Source of the DNA: Ameyamaea chiangmaiensis
GTDB lineage: Bacteria; Pseudomonadota; Alphaproteobacteria; Acetobacterales; Acetobacteraceae
DNA: 40,120 nucleotides
Assembly: GCF_013376175.1 (NCBI RefSeq)
Contig: NZ_JABXXR010000016.1
Location: 1-40,120, forward strand
Direction: 5' to 3'
How positions within the stretch are numbered: position 1 is the first letter of the stretch; each line of letters starts with the position of its first letter. Shown piece by piece: positions 17,901 through 25,193 of the stretch. The position numbers were made by a program, and so were the translations under genes. Under the pieces are notes generated by a model. It ran no database searches and had not been told where the DNA came from. It worked only from the letters and a program-made list of their open reading frames with translations.

Positions 17901-18100
17901 TGAAGGATCGGGCGAACAACCGTGTTGTTGACCGTGTCAGCCGACGCGCCCGGATACGTCACGCTGATGGCGATCTGCGGCGGCGCGATGGACGGATACT
18001 GGGCGATCGGCAGGCGTGTGATCGCAAGCCCGCCCACGATCATAATGATCAGACCTATCACCCATGCGAAGATGGGGCGGTCGATAAAGAAACGTGACAT
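14942..18100 (-). CDS. RND multidrug efflux pump, HAE1 family (AcrB/MexB-like)
   Basis: A 1052-residue inner-membrane proton antiporter. It has the usual 12 transmembrane segments, with large periplasmic loops after TM1 and TM7. The start MSRFFIDRPIFAWVIGL is typical. The proton-relay aspartates are present in GLLVDDAIVVVENVERVM (near residue 405), and the relay lysine is present in GLTVKNAILIVEFAKAF in the C-terminal half. Length matches AcrB (1049). It is preceded by the adaptor gene (six bases between) and followed by the outer-membrane factor (four bases), so the whole tripartite pump is in one operon under the divergent TetR gene. Substrates (drugs, solvents, bile-like compounds) cannot be predicted. 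Confidence 0.97.
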   Translation of the reverse strand: MSRFFIDRPIFAWVIGLIIMIVGGLAITRLPIAQYPSIAPPQIAISVTYPGASADTVNNTVVRPILQQMYGLDHLEYIAAQSYASGQMEIDLTFAQGTNPDIAQVQVQNKLQLAQPRLPTEVTAQGLTVTKAVRNFMLVVGLISEDNSMDAFQISDYLASNISDPLSRVTGVGDHTLFGSEFAMRIWLDAGKLYKYGLTVGDVQSAIEAQNIQVSSGEIGGLPSVAGARLDATIIGPQRMTTVDEFAKILIKVQPDGSQVRIRDVARVELGAQTYNFLATWNNHPAAALALKLAPGSNQLSTEKAVYAEIHNLERFYPHGLKTVYPLDTEPFITLSIKEVVITLAEAIALVFLVMLLFLQNFRATLIPTIAVPVVLLGTFAILAVLGFIINTLTMLAMVLAVGLLVDDAIVVVENVERVMSERKLSPRQAARESMAEIQGALIGIVLVLTAVFLPMAAFGGSTGVIYRQFSITICAAMWLSVLVALILTPALCATMLKPTHGTGNRFTRWFNRSFDRLTLGYQRGVQWLVGHVALSIIAFVLIAGTAGFLFTRIHSGFLPEEDQALIFGQVTMPPGSTQAQAAAVTHDVSDYIMKTEGKNIISVLAPTGFNFAAQGQTAASFFIRLKPWDERPDASQAPGAIAMRIMMHFWGDPRATIVAFNPPAVLELGNAAGFDLELEDRGHLGHAKLLAARNQLLGMANQDHRLSRVLPWGMEDAPQFHLDIDREKANSLGVTNADINTTIQGAFGSIYVNQFLMNDRVKQVYIQGEPRDRLLPSDLGKWYIRNASNSLVQLSAFASANWIVGPQKVEDYNGYNSYEIQGTAAAGYTSGDAMRFMQQYLDKLPAGISYDWTGISYEQAASGGSTGPLYALAGTVILLCLAALYESWAIPIAVLLVIPLGVLGAIAATLWRGMDNDVYFQVGLLTTVGLTVKNAILIVEFAKAFFENGRSLEESVLEAGRERLRPILMTSIAFVLGVFPLAIATGAGSAARVAIGTAVVGGMLTATLLAIYFVPLFFVVVLRLFRVTRIKDRVDPYENRSEPGAPAPQEH

Positions 18101-18106
18101 GCGTGC

Positions 18107-19276
18107 TTACCCCGCTTTCTGAGCCGCATCCGGCGCGGAGTCGCTCGGCTGCCAGGGCACGGGCCGCACGGTCGCACCTGGTGCGGCCTTCGCTCTGCCC
18201 ACGATGACCACGCGATCACCGTTCTTCAGACCTTCGTTCACGATCCAGTCACCATCGACCGTCTGAACGGTTTTGATGTTGCGGATCATGGCCTTGTTGT
18301 CATCGCCAACGATCATGACGGTCGCCTGTCCGTGTGGATCGCGGCCCACGGCCTGCTGGGGTACGCGGAAAGCGTTCGGGTCGGTACCTTCGTCGATCTC
18401 CGCATGGACGAACATGCCGGGCAGCAGCGTGTGGTCGGGATTGGGAAACAGGGCGCGTACGACGACGCTGGACGTGGCCGTGTCCACATTGACTTCGGAG
18501 AACTGGAGCTTGCCCGGCTGGTCGTATGGGTAGCCGTCCTCAAGGGTCAGCTTGACGGCTGCGGCGTTGCCGTCCGCCCGCTGCAACCGCCCGTTCGCGA
18601 GTTCACGCTGGAAGCGCAATAGGTCGGTCGCGGCCAGATTAACGTCGACATAGATCGGGTCCAGACGGGTGACGGTTGCGATCTGGGTCGTCTGGTTGGC
18701 GGTGACCAGCGCGCCGACGGTGCTTAGTGAGCGTCCGATACGGCCGGAAATCGGCGCGTTGACATGCGTGTAGGCCAGATTGGTCGCGGCGGTTTCCATC
18801 GTGGCCTTGGCCTGGGCGATATCGGCTTCGGCCTCACGCTCGGCCGCCAGGGCATCGTCGTATTCCTGACCGCTGACGGCGTGGGCGCGGGCCAGCGGCT
18901 CGTACCGCGACAGCTTGGCCTTGGCCGTCGCCTGTGACGCCTGGGCCCGCAAAAGCTGCGCGCGGTCGGCGTCGTACTGTGCCTGATAAATGGACGGGTC
19001 GACCTGATAGAGTTGCTGCCCCGCAACCACGTCGGAGCCTTCGACGAACAATCGCTTTTGCAGGACGCCGTTGACCTGCGGACGCACCTGCGCGATTTCG
19101 AAGGCCTCCGTCCGGCCGGGGAGGGAGGTATGGATGGCGGTCGCCTGGGTCTGCATCGTCAGGACCTGGACTTCCTGCGGGGGCGGCGCGCCCATCGGTT
19201 TCTTCTTTTCGCACGCCGAGAGGCTCAAAAGCGCTGAAAGCGGCAGACACAGGGTCCAATGAGGCACAGTTTTCAC
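18107..19276 (-). CDS. RND efflux periplasmic adaptor lipoprotein (AcrA/MexA-like)
   Basis: A 389-residue membrane-fusion protein. The signal peptide ends in the lipobox LSAC (Cys about 24). Next come the lipoyl/hairpin region (GRTEAFEIAQVRPQVNGVLQKRLFVEGSDV), a coiled-coil hairpin, the second lipoyl half (NAPISGRIGRSLSTVGALVT), and the beta-barrel and proximal domains. The start is taken as GTG 19276, seven bases after GGAG and just ahead of the signal peptide; the reading frame is open well upstream, but that part carries no family sequence and overlaps the control region. First gene of the efflux operon, divergent from tetR. Confidence 0.93.
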   Translation of the reverse strand: MKTVPHWTLCLPLSALLSLSACEKKKPMGAPPPQEVQVLTMQTQATAIHTSLPGRTEAFEIAQVRPQVNGVLQKRLFVEGSDVVAGQQLYQVDPSIYQAQYDADRAQLLRAQASQATAKAKLSRYEPLARAHAVSGQEYDDALAAEREAEADIAQAKATMETAATNLAYTHVNAPISGRIGRSLSTVGALVTANQTTQIATVTRLDPIYVDVNLAATDLLRFQRELANGRLQRADGNAAAVKLTLEDGYPYDQPGKLQFSEVNVDTATSSVVVRALFPNPDHTLLPGMFVHAEIDEGTDPNAFRVPQQAVGRDPHGQATVMIVGDDNKAMIRNIKTVQTVDGDWIVNEGLKNGDRVVIVGRAKAAPGATVRPVPWQPSDSAPDAAQKAG

Positions 19277-19416
19277 AACCTTGCTCCACAGCAATGGCAG
19301 CCATGCGGAACGCGATCCGGCGCAAAAAACCGCCGTTTCTGGCGGTGTCCGGTCAGCGCGATCAGGGGGTCGCATGGCAGAGGATAAGGAAACCCGTCGG
19401 TTCCGTATTGATCGGG

Positions 19417-19444
19417 AACTATACAGTTTCCAAATATCCGTCAA
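19417..19444 (-). promoter_or_regulatory. Candidate efflux operon promoter overlapped by a TetR-type palindrome
   Basis: On the minus strand, TTGACG (19444-19439) lies 15 bp before TATAGT (19423-19418), a near-consensus -35 and -10 with a short spacer. The -10 sits inside the palindrome AACT-ATAC-AGTT (19417-19428). A repressor site over the -10 is the expected layout for the neighbouring TetR protein. The spacer length is suboptimal, so the promoter call is moderate. Confidence 0.4.
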
Positions 19445-19503
19445 TGGGTCTAGAAACGGGACTGCGTAAATTTCAATTCGTTGCCACGGAGTATCACAAG
19501 ACA

Positions 19504-20211
19504 ATGGACACACGCGTCCGGATCGACGCAGACATGGCCTCTGCCCCACAGACAGAACGGCGATGCGTCGGGCGTCCACGTGCGTTGGAAGAGTGCAAAC
19601 GCCGAGATCGGATCATCGATGCCGCCACGAGTGTGCTGTGCGCCAATGGCTACCACGCGGCCTCGATGGACAAGGTCGCTCAGAAGTCGGGCATGTCCAA
19701 GAAGACGCTCTACCAGATGTACCCCTCCAAGCAGGACCTGTTCGAGGCGGTGATCGAAGACCGGATTTTCCGTCCCAAGCGCGTGCAGGTCCGCGGCGAG
19801 CTCGGCCTGGAAGAGCAGCTCGTGCACCTGCTGATCGATATGGGCAACGCCATCATTGACGAGGACCATCTCAGCCTTGTTCGCGCGCTGATCGCCGATG
19901 CGTCGCATTCGGAGGATATTCGTCGCATCCTGCGCAACCAGATCGAGATTTCGCACAAGAAGAACATCCTTTGGGTCTGGATGCACGACCAGAAGGCTGC
20001 GGGCCGCCTCGACATCGACGATCCTCAGGAGGCCGCGCGCCAGATGTTCGGCATGTCGGTGGGAGAGCTTCTTCTCGGGTCGCTGATGTGTTGCTACGAC
20101 GTTCCGTCGCCGGAAGAACGCGCGGTCAGCATTCGCCGCGCGGTGCGCCTGTTTCTCCGCGCGGTTGCGCAGTCGCCTCAGCCCTCGGGGCTTCTTCCCA
20201 CATTCGTGTAG
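19504..20211 (+). CDS. TetR/AcrR family repressor, likely controlling the divergent RND pump
   Basis: A 235-residue regulator. The TetR DNA-binding domain lies near residues 32-80, with the helix-turn-helix MDKVAQKSGMSKKTLYQMYPSK. The C-terminal two-thirds is an all-helical ligand domain of the AcrR C-terminal type. The ATG at 19504 is used: GGAG lies about 12 bases before it and the protein starts sensibly there, whereas the frame further upstream runs through the promoter region. It is divergent from the adaptor gene, the classical arrangement for efflux repressors. Its 3' end overlaps the convergent ABC ATPase gene by 34 bases. Confidence 0.92.
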   Translation: MDTRVRIDADMASAPQTERRCVGRPRALEECKRRDRIIDAATSVLCANGYHAASMDKVAQKSGMSKKTLYQMYPSKQDLFEAVIEDRIFRPKRVQVRGELGLEEQLVHLLIDMGNAIIDEDHLSLVRALIADASHSEDIRRILRNQIEISHKKNILWVWMHDQKAAGRLDIDDPQEAARQMFGMSVGELLLGSLMCCYDVPSPEERAVSIRRAVRLFLRAVAQSPQPSGLLPTFV

Positions 20212-20930
20212 AGCGCGTCGATCGCACCGTCCGTCAGGACGCGCGCCACCGGGCCGTCGGCCATGAGGCGTCCGTCGCGTAGCAGCAGGGCGTGATCGAA
20301 GCGCTCGCGCGCGCGCACGGGGTCATGCGTCGTGGCCAGAACGGTGTGGCCCTGCCGGGCGAGTTCGGCCAGGAGCATCGCCAGATGCTGCTGCTGCCCC
20401 CAGTCCAGGCCCGTTTCCGGTTCGTCGAGCACAAGCACGCGCGCCCCCTGCACAAGAGCGCGGGCGAGCAGTACGGCCTGTCGTTCGCCGCCCGACAGGG
20501 CCGGGAACGCCCGATCGGCGAGGTGCTCCGACCGCATCCGGCGCAACGCCGACATCGCGGCGGCATCCGCGCCGGTATCGGGCAAGACGGCACCGCGCAG
20601 AAGGCCGGCCTGCCCGATGCGCCCAAGGGCCACGACATCGCGCACGCGATAGGGGAAATGCATCTGATGGGCCTGCGGCACATAGGCCATCGTCCGTGCG
20701 ATGGCCTGTCGCGGCAGATCCCGCAGCCGCGTCGCGCCCAGCCATACGTGCCCGGTATCCGGCGGCACAAGTCCCAGCAGCACGCGCAACAGCGACGTCT
20801 TCCCCGCACCGTTGGGCCCCAGCAGTGCGACGCGCTCACCGGCCCGAAGCGTGACGCTGATATCCTTCAGCACCGTGCGCGGGCCACGCCGCAGCCCGAT
20901 ATGCTCGGCGCTCAGCAGGGCGGCGGTCAT
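20178..20930 (-). CDS. ABC transporter ATPase, iron-complex/cobalamin (FecE/BtuD) type
   Basis: A 250-residue nucleotide-binding subunit. Walker A GPNGAGKT is at residues 38-45, the Q-loop near 86-89, the signature LSGGE at 145-149, Walker B VLVLDE at 165-170 and the H-loop in TTHD. ATG 20930 overlaps the stop of the permease gene by four bases (ATGA), and the upstream part of the open frame lies inside the permease gene. It would power import through the permease. Its last 34 bases overlap the end of tetR on the other strand. Confidence 0.95.
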   Translation of the reverse strand: MTAALLSAEHIGLRRGPRTVLKDISVTLRAGERVALLGPNGAGKTSLLRVLLGLVPPDTGHVWLGATRLRDLPRQAIARTMAYVPQAHQMHFPYRVRDVVALGRIGQAGLLRGAVLPDTGADAAAMSALRRMRSEHLADRAFPALSGGERQAVLLARALVQGARVLVLDEPETGLDWGQQQHLAMLLAELARQGHTVLATTHDPVRARERFDHALLLRDGRLMADGPVARVLTDGAIDALYTNVGRSPEG

Positions 20931-21913
20931 GCCCAGAGCACGCGCCGCAGACGCAGCAGGGCGAGAAACACCGCGACACCCAGAAGGTCGGCCACGATGC
21001 CCACCGGAATCTCCTGGCGCGTGGCACCCCGGGCGATGTCGTCGCAGACCAGCAGGAACAGACCGCCGATCAACGCACTCATTCCGAGCAGGGGGGCCGC
21101 GCGTGGCCCGACCAGAAGCCGAGCCAGATGCGGCACCACCAGCCCCACCCAACCGATCATGCCGACGACTGAGACGGTGACGACCGACAACATGGTTGCC
21201 ACGATCAACGCGCCGAGCCGGACCGCGCGGACCGGAATGCCCAGCGCTCGTGCCTCGTCATCGCCCAGGGCCAGCGCATCCAGAAGGCGTGCGCCCGCCA
21301 GAAGGAGCACGAGCCCGGGCATGAGGACGGCCAGAAGCGGCGGGATCTGCCCCGTGGTGACGGCGGCCAGACTGCCGAGCAGCCAGAACACGATATCGGG
21401 CAACTGCCGTTCCGGATCGGCCATGTATTGCAGGCTGGACAGCAGCGCGGTGAACAGCGCCGTGGCGATCAGGCCCCCGAAGACCAGCATCAGAAGCGAC
21501 TCCGCGTCGAACAGCTGCGCGATCAGGATCGCGAGTCCGGCCGCGAGCATCCCGCCCAGCACCGCGCCCAGCTCGACCGTGACGCCGTGCTGTCCGCACA
21601 CGATCGCGGACGCGGCCCCGAATCCGGCCCCGGCCAACACGCCGAGGAGTCCGGGGGACACAAGCGGGTTACGAAAAACGATCTGGTACGTCGCGCCCGA
21701 GACCGATAATGCCGCCCCCACGCACAGTGCACCAAGAACGCGCGGCAAACGCACGTGCCACACCAGGGCGGCGGCCGTGTCCGCGTCCGCGCCATGATGA
21801 CGCACCGCACCTGTCCAGAGCTGCACCGGCGACAGGGTCAGCCGCCCGACGCACAGGGACAGGGCGGCGGCGACGATCACGAGGGCCAGCGCCCGGGCGA
21901 GGCATGCCTTCAA
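20927..21913 (-). CDS. ABC transporter permease, FecCD family
   Basis: A 328-residue integral membrane protein with nine or ten hydrophobic helices and the FecCD/BtuC signatures: RLPRVLGALCVGAALSVSGATYQIVFRNPLVSPGLLGVLAGAGFGA (near residues 55-100) and GWVGLVVPHLARLLVGP near the C-terminus. The start is set at TTG 21913, because its TTGA overlaps the stop of the binding-protein gene by four bases and the first membrane helix begins right after. No ATG is suitably placed. Transports an iron chelate, haem or corrinoid together with the adjacent ATPase and binding protein. Confidence 0.93.
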   Translation of the reverse strand: MKACLARALALVIVAAALSLCVGRLTLSPVQLWTGAVRHHGADADTAAALVWHVRLPRVLGALCVGAALSVSGATYQIVFRNPLVSPGLLGVLAGAGFGAASAIVCGQHGVTVELGAVLGGMLAAGLAILIAQLFDAESLLMLVFGGLIATALFTALLSSLQYMADPERQLPDIVFWLLGSLAAVTTGQIPPLLAVLMPGLVLLLAGARLLDALALGDDEARALGIPVRAVRLGALIVATMLSVVTVSVVGMIGWVGLVVPHLARLLVGPRAAPLLGMSALIGGLFLLVCDDIARGATRQEIPVGIVADLLGVAVFLALLRLRRVLWA

Positions 21914-22977
21914 GGGGTGTCGGCAGCCGATGGTGGAGCGCCGATCAGGATACGATGCAGATCGTCCTCGGACAACGTGACATCGAAATAGGTGCGATAG
22001 AACGCGCGCACGAGGCCGGGTATGTCGGAAGCTCGAAACATGTCCGGATGCAGCAGGGCCGCCGCCCAGGAAAGCTGCAGCAGACTCTCCGATCCGTAGC
22101 GATCCCACGGAAAGACGCCGGCGGGGTTGGGCACCACCCGACCAGACCGCACGGCGGCCACCGATCGCCACAGGCCGCCATCCGCGTTGGGGTCGAACGG
22201 TCCGGCCGCGCTGCCGATGATGATCACCTCCGGATTCCAGGCAACGATCTGCTCGATCGTGACGGGCTTTTGCACGCCGGTGATGTCCGCCGCATTGCGA
22301 CCGCCGGCCAGGGTGATCCACTGATCGATGATCGTGCCGCGACCGTCGACCTTCAAAGGATGGAGAGACAGGAGATGCAGGACGCGCGGTCGTTGTGACT
22401 CCGTCAGAGCGCCGGTTCTGGCCCGCAGCGAGCGGATACGTTCGTTCAGGGTCGTGGTGTACAGCGTCGCGCGTTGCTGGGCCAACGGCGTGTCGAGAAC
22501 ATCGGCGGTCAGGGTCACGGCGTGCGCCAGACCGTCAAAGTCCTGAAAGTCCATGGCGAGTGCGGGGATATTCGCCTGGGTCAATGCCGTGCGCACGGCC
22601 TCACTGGACGGATAGAACGCCAGATCGACCCCGGCGCCCAGCAGGGTCTCCGTGTTGGGCATCGGATTGTCGAGTGCGACGGCCTTTTTCAGGTCAGGCG
22701 CGAAGCGGAACATCCATGGCTGGCGCGAGGGGGTGTCGACCGTCGCCGCGATGCGCGCGGCTCCGCCCAGCATCACGACCAGTTCGTTATGGGCGTACCA
22801 CAGATCGGCGATCCGCGCGGGATGGTCGGGGATAGAGACTTGGTGTCCCCTCATGTCCGTCACGGTGCGGGCGGCGAGGGTCGTCGCGTCGGTCAGCACC
22901 AGCGCCGCGATGCCCGCGAAGGCGGCACGCGCACGTCCGGACCTTCGTCGCCGCTCGTTCTGTGTTCCGCGTGCCAT
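21910..22977 (-). CDS. ABC transporter periplasmic substrate-binding protein (iron-complex/cobalamin type)
   Basis: A 355-residue exported protein with the class III (BtuF/FhuD-like) binding-protein layout. After a twin-Arg-rich basic N-terminus and a hydrophobic signal segment, the mature chain starts 'RTVTDMRGHQVSIPDHPARIADLW', the standard family opening. Later blocks are LLGAGVDLAFYPS and 'EQIVAWNPEVIIIGS'. The start is uncertain: ATG 22977 gives a normal leader, while ATG 23013 and TTG 23031 are also in frame and none has a strong Shine-Dalgarno. First gene of the three-gene importer operon. No outer-membrane receptor, Fur-box-like site or cobalamin riboswitch was seen beside it, so the ligand remains open. 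Confidence 0.9.
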   Translation of the reverse strand: MARGTQNERRRRSGRARAAFAGIAALVLTDATTLAARTVTDMRGHQVSIPDHPARIADLWYAHNELVVMLGGAARIAATVDTPSRQPWMFRFAPDLKKAVALDNPMPNTETLLGAGVDLAFYPSSEAVRTALTQANIPALAMDFQDFDGLAHAVTLTADVLDTPLAQQRATLYTTTLNERIRSLRARTGALTESQRPRVLHLLSLHPLKVDGRGTIIDQWITLAGGRNAADITGVQKPVTIEQIVAWNPEVIIIGSAAGPFDPNADGGLWRSVAAVRSGRVVPNPAGVFPWDRYGSESLLQLSWAAALLHPDMFRASDIPGLVRAFYRTYFDVTLSEDDLHRILIGAPPSAADTP

Positions 22978-23098
22978 GACGTGCGTCCATCCGTCGGTTG
23001 TATTCGTCGGCATATAAACGCGCAGGATCAACCACGAGGGTCAAGAGGCCGGCATTTCGGGAGTTTCGGTCAGGGGGGACAGTTCTGGCGTGCGGCGG

Positions 23099-23503
23099 TC
23101 ATTCCGATGCGGCATGCGCGAAGACAGCGTCCTCGTGCCGGACGATCCGGCGCGCGAAGGTCAGGGCCCGGTAGCCGTCGCCGTGACGCGCCGCGTCCAT
23201 CGCGGAAGCGATCATCGTCCGGGCGGTGTCGGACGTCGTCTCAGCCGAAAAGGTCGCGGCGTAGAATGTCGCCTCCTCCAGCGCCATCGCACGCTCTCTC
23301 TCCGTGCCGACGTAAGCGGTCTGGAGCGCGTAATACAGGCGTCGCGCCGGGGTCGTGACCTCATCGGGGGCCATGATCTGGCGCCCGAACAGGAAACGGG
23401 CCCGATTGGCCAGACGGATCTGCGCCGCAGTGACAAAATGAATGGCTGCGCCGTTGACGATAAGTTTGTCGCCGGCGTCAAGGCGTATGCCCAGTCCCGC
23501 CAT
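23099..23503 (-). CDS. flbT: Flagellin mRNA regulator FlbT
   Basis: A 134-residue protein matching the FlbT family. FlbT in Caulobacter binds the leader of flagellin mRNA and limits its translation. Family landmarks seen are the opening 'L.AGDKLIVNGAAI', the central FLFGRQIMAPDEVTTPARRLYYALQTAY and the C-terminal GDGYRALTFARRIVRHED. Normal length is about 130-140. ATG 23503 is used; the only Shine-Dalgarno-like stretch is a GGGGG run held inside a predicted stem. No flagellin, flaF or other flagellar gene lies in the window, so it appears detached from a flagellar cluster here. Confidence 0.9.
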   Translation of the reverse strand: MAGLGIRLDAGDKLIVNGAAIHFVTAAQIRLANRARFLFGRQIMAPDEVTTPARRLYYALQTAYVGTERERAMALEEATFYAATFSAETTSDTARTMIASAMDAARHGDGYRALTFARRIVRHEDAVFAHAASE

Positions 23504-23509
23504 GAAGAA

Positions 23510-23552
23510 CCCCCAGGAGATGCTGCGTGTTTCGCAGGCACCACCCTGGGGG
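23510..23552 (-). promoter_or_regulatory. Stable hairpin in the flbT leader covering its ribosome-binding region
   Basis: In the flbT transcript, CCCCCAGG pairs with CCTGGGGG (8 bp, 23552-23545 with 23517-23510). Inside it, CTGCG pairs with CGCAG around an AAACA loop, with two extra pairs (TG/CA) across a one-base bulge. The lower stem ends six bases before the ATG and contains the G-run that is the only candidate Shine-Dalgarno. This suggests control of flbT translation by RNA folding. Not followed by a U-run, so a terminator role is unlikely. Confidence 0.6.
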
Positions 23553-23578
23553 CAGAAGACTAAGATCTGGTTAACGGA

Positions 23579-23722
23579 TCAGAAATGCTCGTGCGCGTCG
23601 GACACCCATTCCACGGCGGCAGTGGTCCACACATCATGAGCATCGGCGTCGGCGGTGTGATGCGGCACCGAGGTGCGAGCGTCACGATCATCCTTAGGCG
23701 GAAAGCGATCGTCGTGGTTCAT
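23579..23722 (-). CDS. Small ORF, 47 residues, unknown
   Basis: An ATG at 23722 is preceded by a perfect AGGAGG eleven to sixteen bases upstream, the strongest ribosome-binding site in this part of the window. It opens a 47-codon frame ending TGA at 23579. The product is very rich in Asp and His, begins MNHDDRFPPKDD and ends in a more hydrophobic segment WTTAAVEWVSDAHEHF. No signal peptide or membrane segment. It lies 75 bp upstream of flbT on the same strand and may be cotranscribed with it. I do not recognise a family; the many His and Asp residues could bind metal, but that is only a possibility. Confidence 0.55.
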   Translation of the reverse strand: MNHDDRFPPKDDRDARTSVPHHTADADAHDVWTTAAVEWVSDAHEHF

Positions 23723-23859
23723 GGCGAAGCCTCCTGTTACTGTCTGATGCCGAGTGATGGCCGGGGATTGCGGCGGGAATGAAGCGAGTTCCCGGCAGGA
23801 TGCCGACCATCCTCATCTTAACCAAATATTAACAACGATCCGCAACGAAAAACGTGCGC

Positions 23860-24087
23860 TCAGAAACCGTCGGGGGGAATGATCGCGTCATGTTCGTCCG
23901 CCAGAAACGCGCGCAGGTCGCCGCCACACGCTGACCGAAGGGCGGCTTCGCCGATTCCCGCGTGGGCGGCGTCCGCGATGCAGCGCGCGACCAGCGCATC
24001 GATGGTCGGATCACCCGCGTTCGCGTGCCCCGCGAGGTGGTCTTCCACCCAGCATTCCAGCCACTCGTCGATATCGTCCGGTGTCAC
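23860..24087 (-). CDS. Small helical protein at the end of the pqq operon
   Basis: A 75-residue frame starting at GTG 24087, eight bases after the pqqE stop, with GAGGT just before it. The product is acidic and predicted helical, with 'IDEWLECWVEDHL' at the start and 'LVARCIADAAHAGIGEAAL' in the middle. The pattern (tryptophan-containing first helix, then a helix ending in a GI.E..L turn and a third helix) reminds me of DUF768-type small proteins, but the match is weak. Coupling to pqqE suggests a PQQ-related role or simple cotranscription. The upstream extension of the frame runs inside pqqE and is not used. Confidence 0.6.
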   Translation of the reverse strand: MTPDDIDEWLECWVEDHLAGHANAGDPTIDALVARCIADAAHAGIGEAALRSACGGDLRAFLADEHDAIIPPDGF

Positions 24088-24095
24088 CGCATACC

Positions 24096-25193
24096 TCAGC
24101 GAGCCGAGCCGTAGCGTCGGTAGACGAAGGGCGGGACCTCGGCCGGCAGGTCGTCCAGGATAAGCCCGATGTCCCGATGACGGGGCGAGCGCGCGCAGAT
24201 CGGGTCCGTCGCCGAGGCATCTCCGGCCAGGGCGAGGGCCTGACACCGGCAACCGCCCCAGTCGACCTCCTTGAGTGCGCAGCCCGCGCAGGGTTCAGGC
24301 ATCCAGGCCGTGCCGCGAAACATGGTGAACAGCGGCGCGTAGTTCCAGATATCGGCCAGCGACGCGTCGCGAATGTCGGGAAAAGCGACATTGGGAATCG
24401 TCTCGGCCGCGTGACACGGCAGGACACGGCCGACCGGTGAAATGTTGACGAAGCGCCGGCCCCACCCGCCCATGCAGGGCTTGGGCTGGTCCGCGTAGTA
24501 ATCCGGCGTGACGTAGTCGATGGCCAGGCGATGGCCAAGACGCGCGCGCGCGGCCTCGACCTCGCGCGTCACGGTCTCCAGCTGAACGCGCGTCGGCAGC
24601 AGCGCCGCCCGGTTGCGCAGGCCCCAGCCGTAATATTGCGTGTGGGCGATTTCGACGCGCGCCACGCCCAGGCGTTCGGCATAGGCGAGCATCGCGGGCA
24701 CGCGCCCGGCGTTCGCGCGATGGATGACGAAGTTCAGGGTCAGGGGAATGCCGTCCGCCATCATCAGGTCGGCCGCGCGCAGTTTGCGGGACTGTGCACC
24801 CTTCATCCCGCCGATATGCTCGGCGCTCTCGGGGTCGATGTCCTGAAAGGACAACTGGACATGGTCGAGGCCCGCGGCGACCAGCGCATCCAGCGCGGCT
24901 TTGTCCATCAGGACGCCGGAGGTGATCAGGTTCGTGTAAAGCCCGAGCGACGAGGCATGGGCGACCAGCTCTGGCAGGTCCGGGCGCGCCATGGGTTCGC
25001 CCCCCGAGAAATGCACCTGCAACACGCCCAACGCTGCGGCCTCGTCGAACACGCGTTTCCAGATGTCGGCCGTCAGCTCACCCGCGCGGGGGTCGAGGGC
25101 CACCGGATTGGAGCAGTAGGGGCACTGCAGCGGACACCGATGCGTCAGCTCCGCCAGAAGGCTCATGGGCGGCGGTGGCGTTTGCGCGGTCAT
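24096..25193 (-). CDS. pqqE: PqqA peptide cyclase, radical SAM (PqqE)
   Basis: A 365-residue radical SAM/SPASM enzyme. With PqqD as chaperone it joins the Glu and Tyr side chains of PqqA, the first step of PQQ synthesis. The SAM-cluster cysteines are C20, C24 and C27 in CPLQCPYC, followed by VHFSGGEPMARPDL. The C-terminal SPASM region has the expected cysteines in CMGGWGRRF, LPCHAAE, PEPCAGCALKEVDWGGCRCQA. ATG 25193 overlaps the pqqD stop by four bases. Confidence 0.98.
   Translation of the reverse strand: MTAQTPPPPMSLLAELTHRCPLQCPYCSNPVALDPRAGELTADIWKRVFDEAAALGVLQVHFSGGEPMARPDLPELVAHASSLGLYTNLITSGVLMDKAALDALVAAGLDHVQLSFQDIDPESAEHIGGMKGAQSRKLRAADLMMADGIPLTLNFVIHRANAGRVPAMLAYAERLGVARVEIAHTQYYGWGLRNRAALLPTRVQLETVTREVEAARARLGHRLAIDYVTPDYYADQPKPCMGGWGRRFVNISPVGRVLPCHAAETIPNVAFPDIRDASLADIWNYAPLFTMFRGTAWMPEPCAGCALKEVDWGGCRCQALALAGDASATDPICARSPRHRDIGLILDDLPAEVPPFVYRRYGSAR

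Noticed and set aside
23723-23859. GGGAA...TTCCC stem considered as terminator of the pqq operon
   Set aside because: Five-pair stem with a long loop and no U-run; too weak to call.
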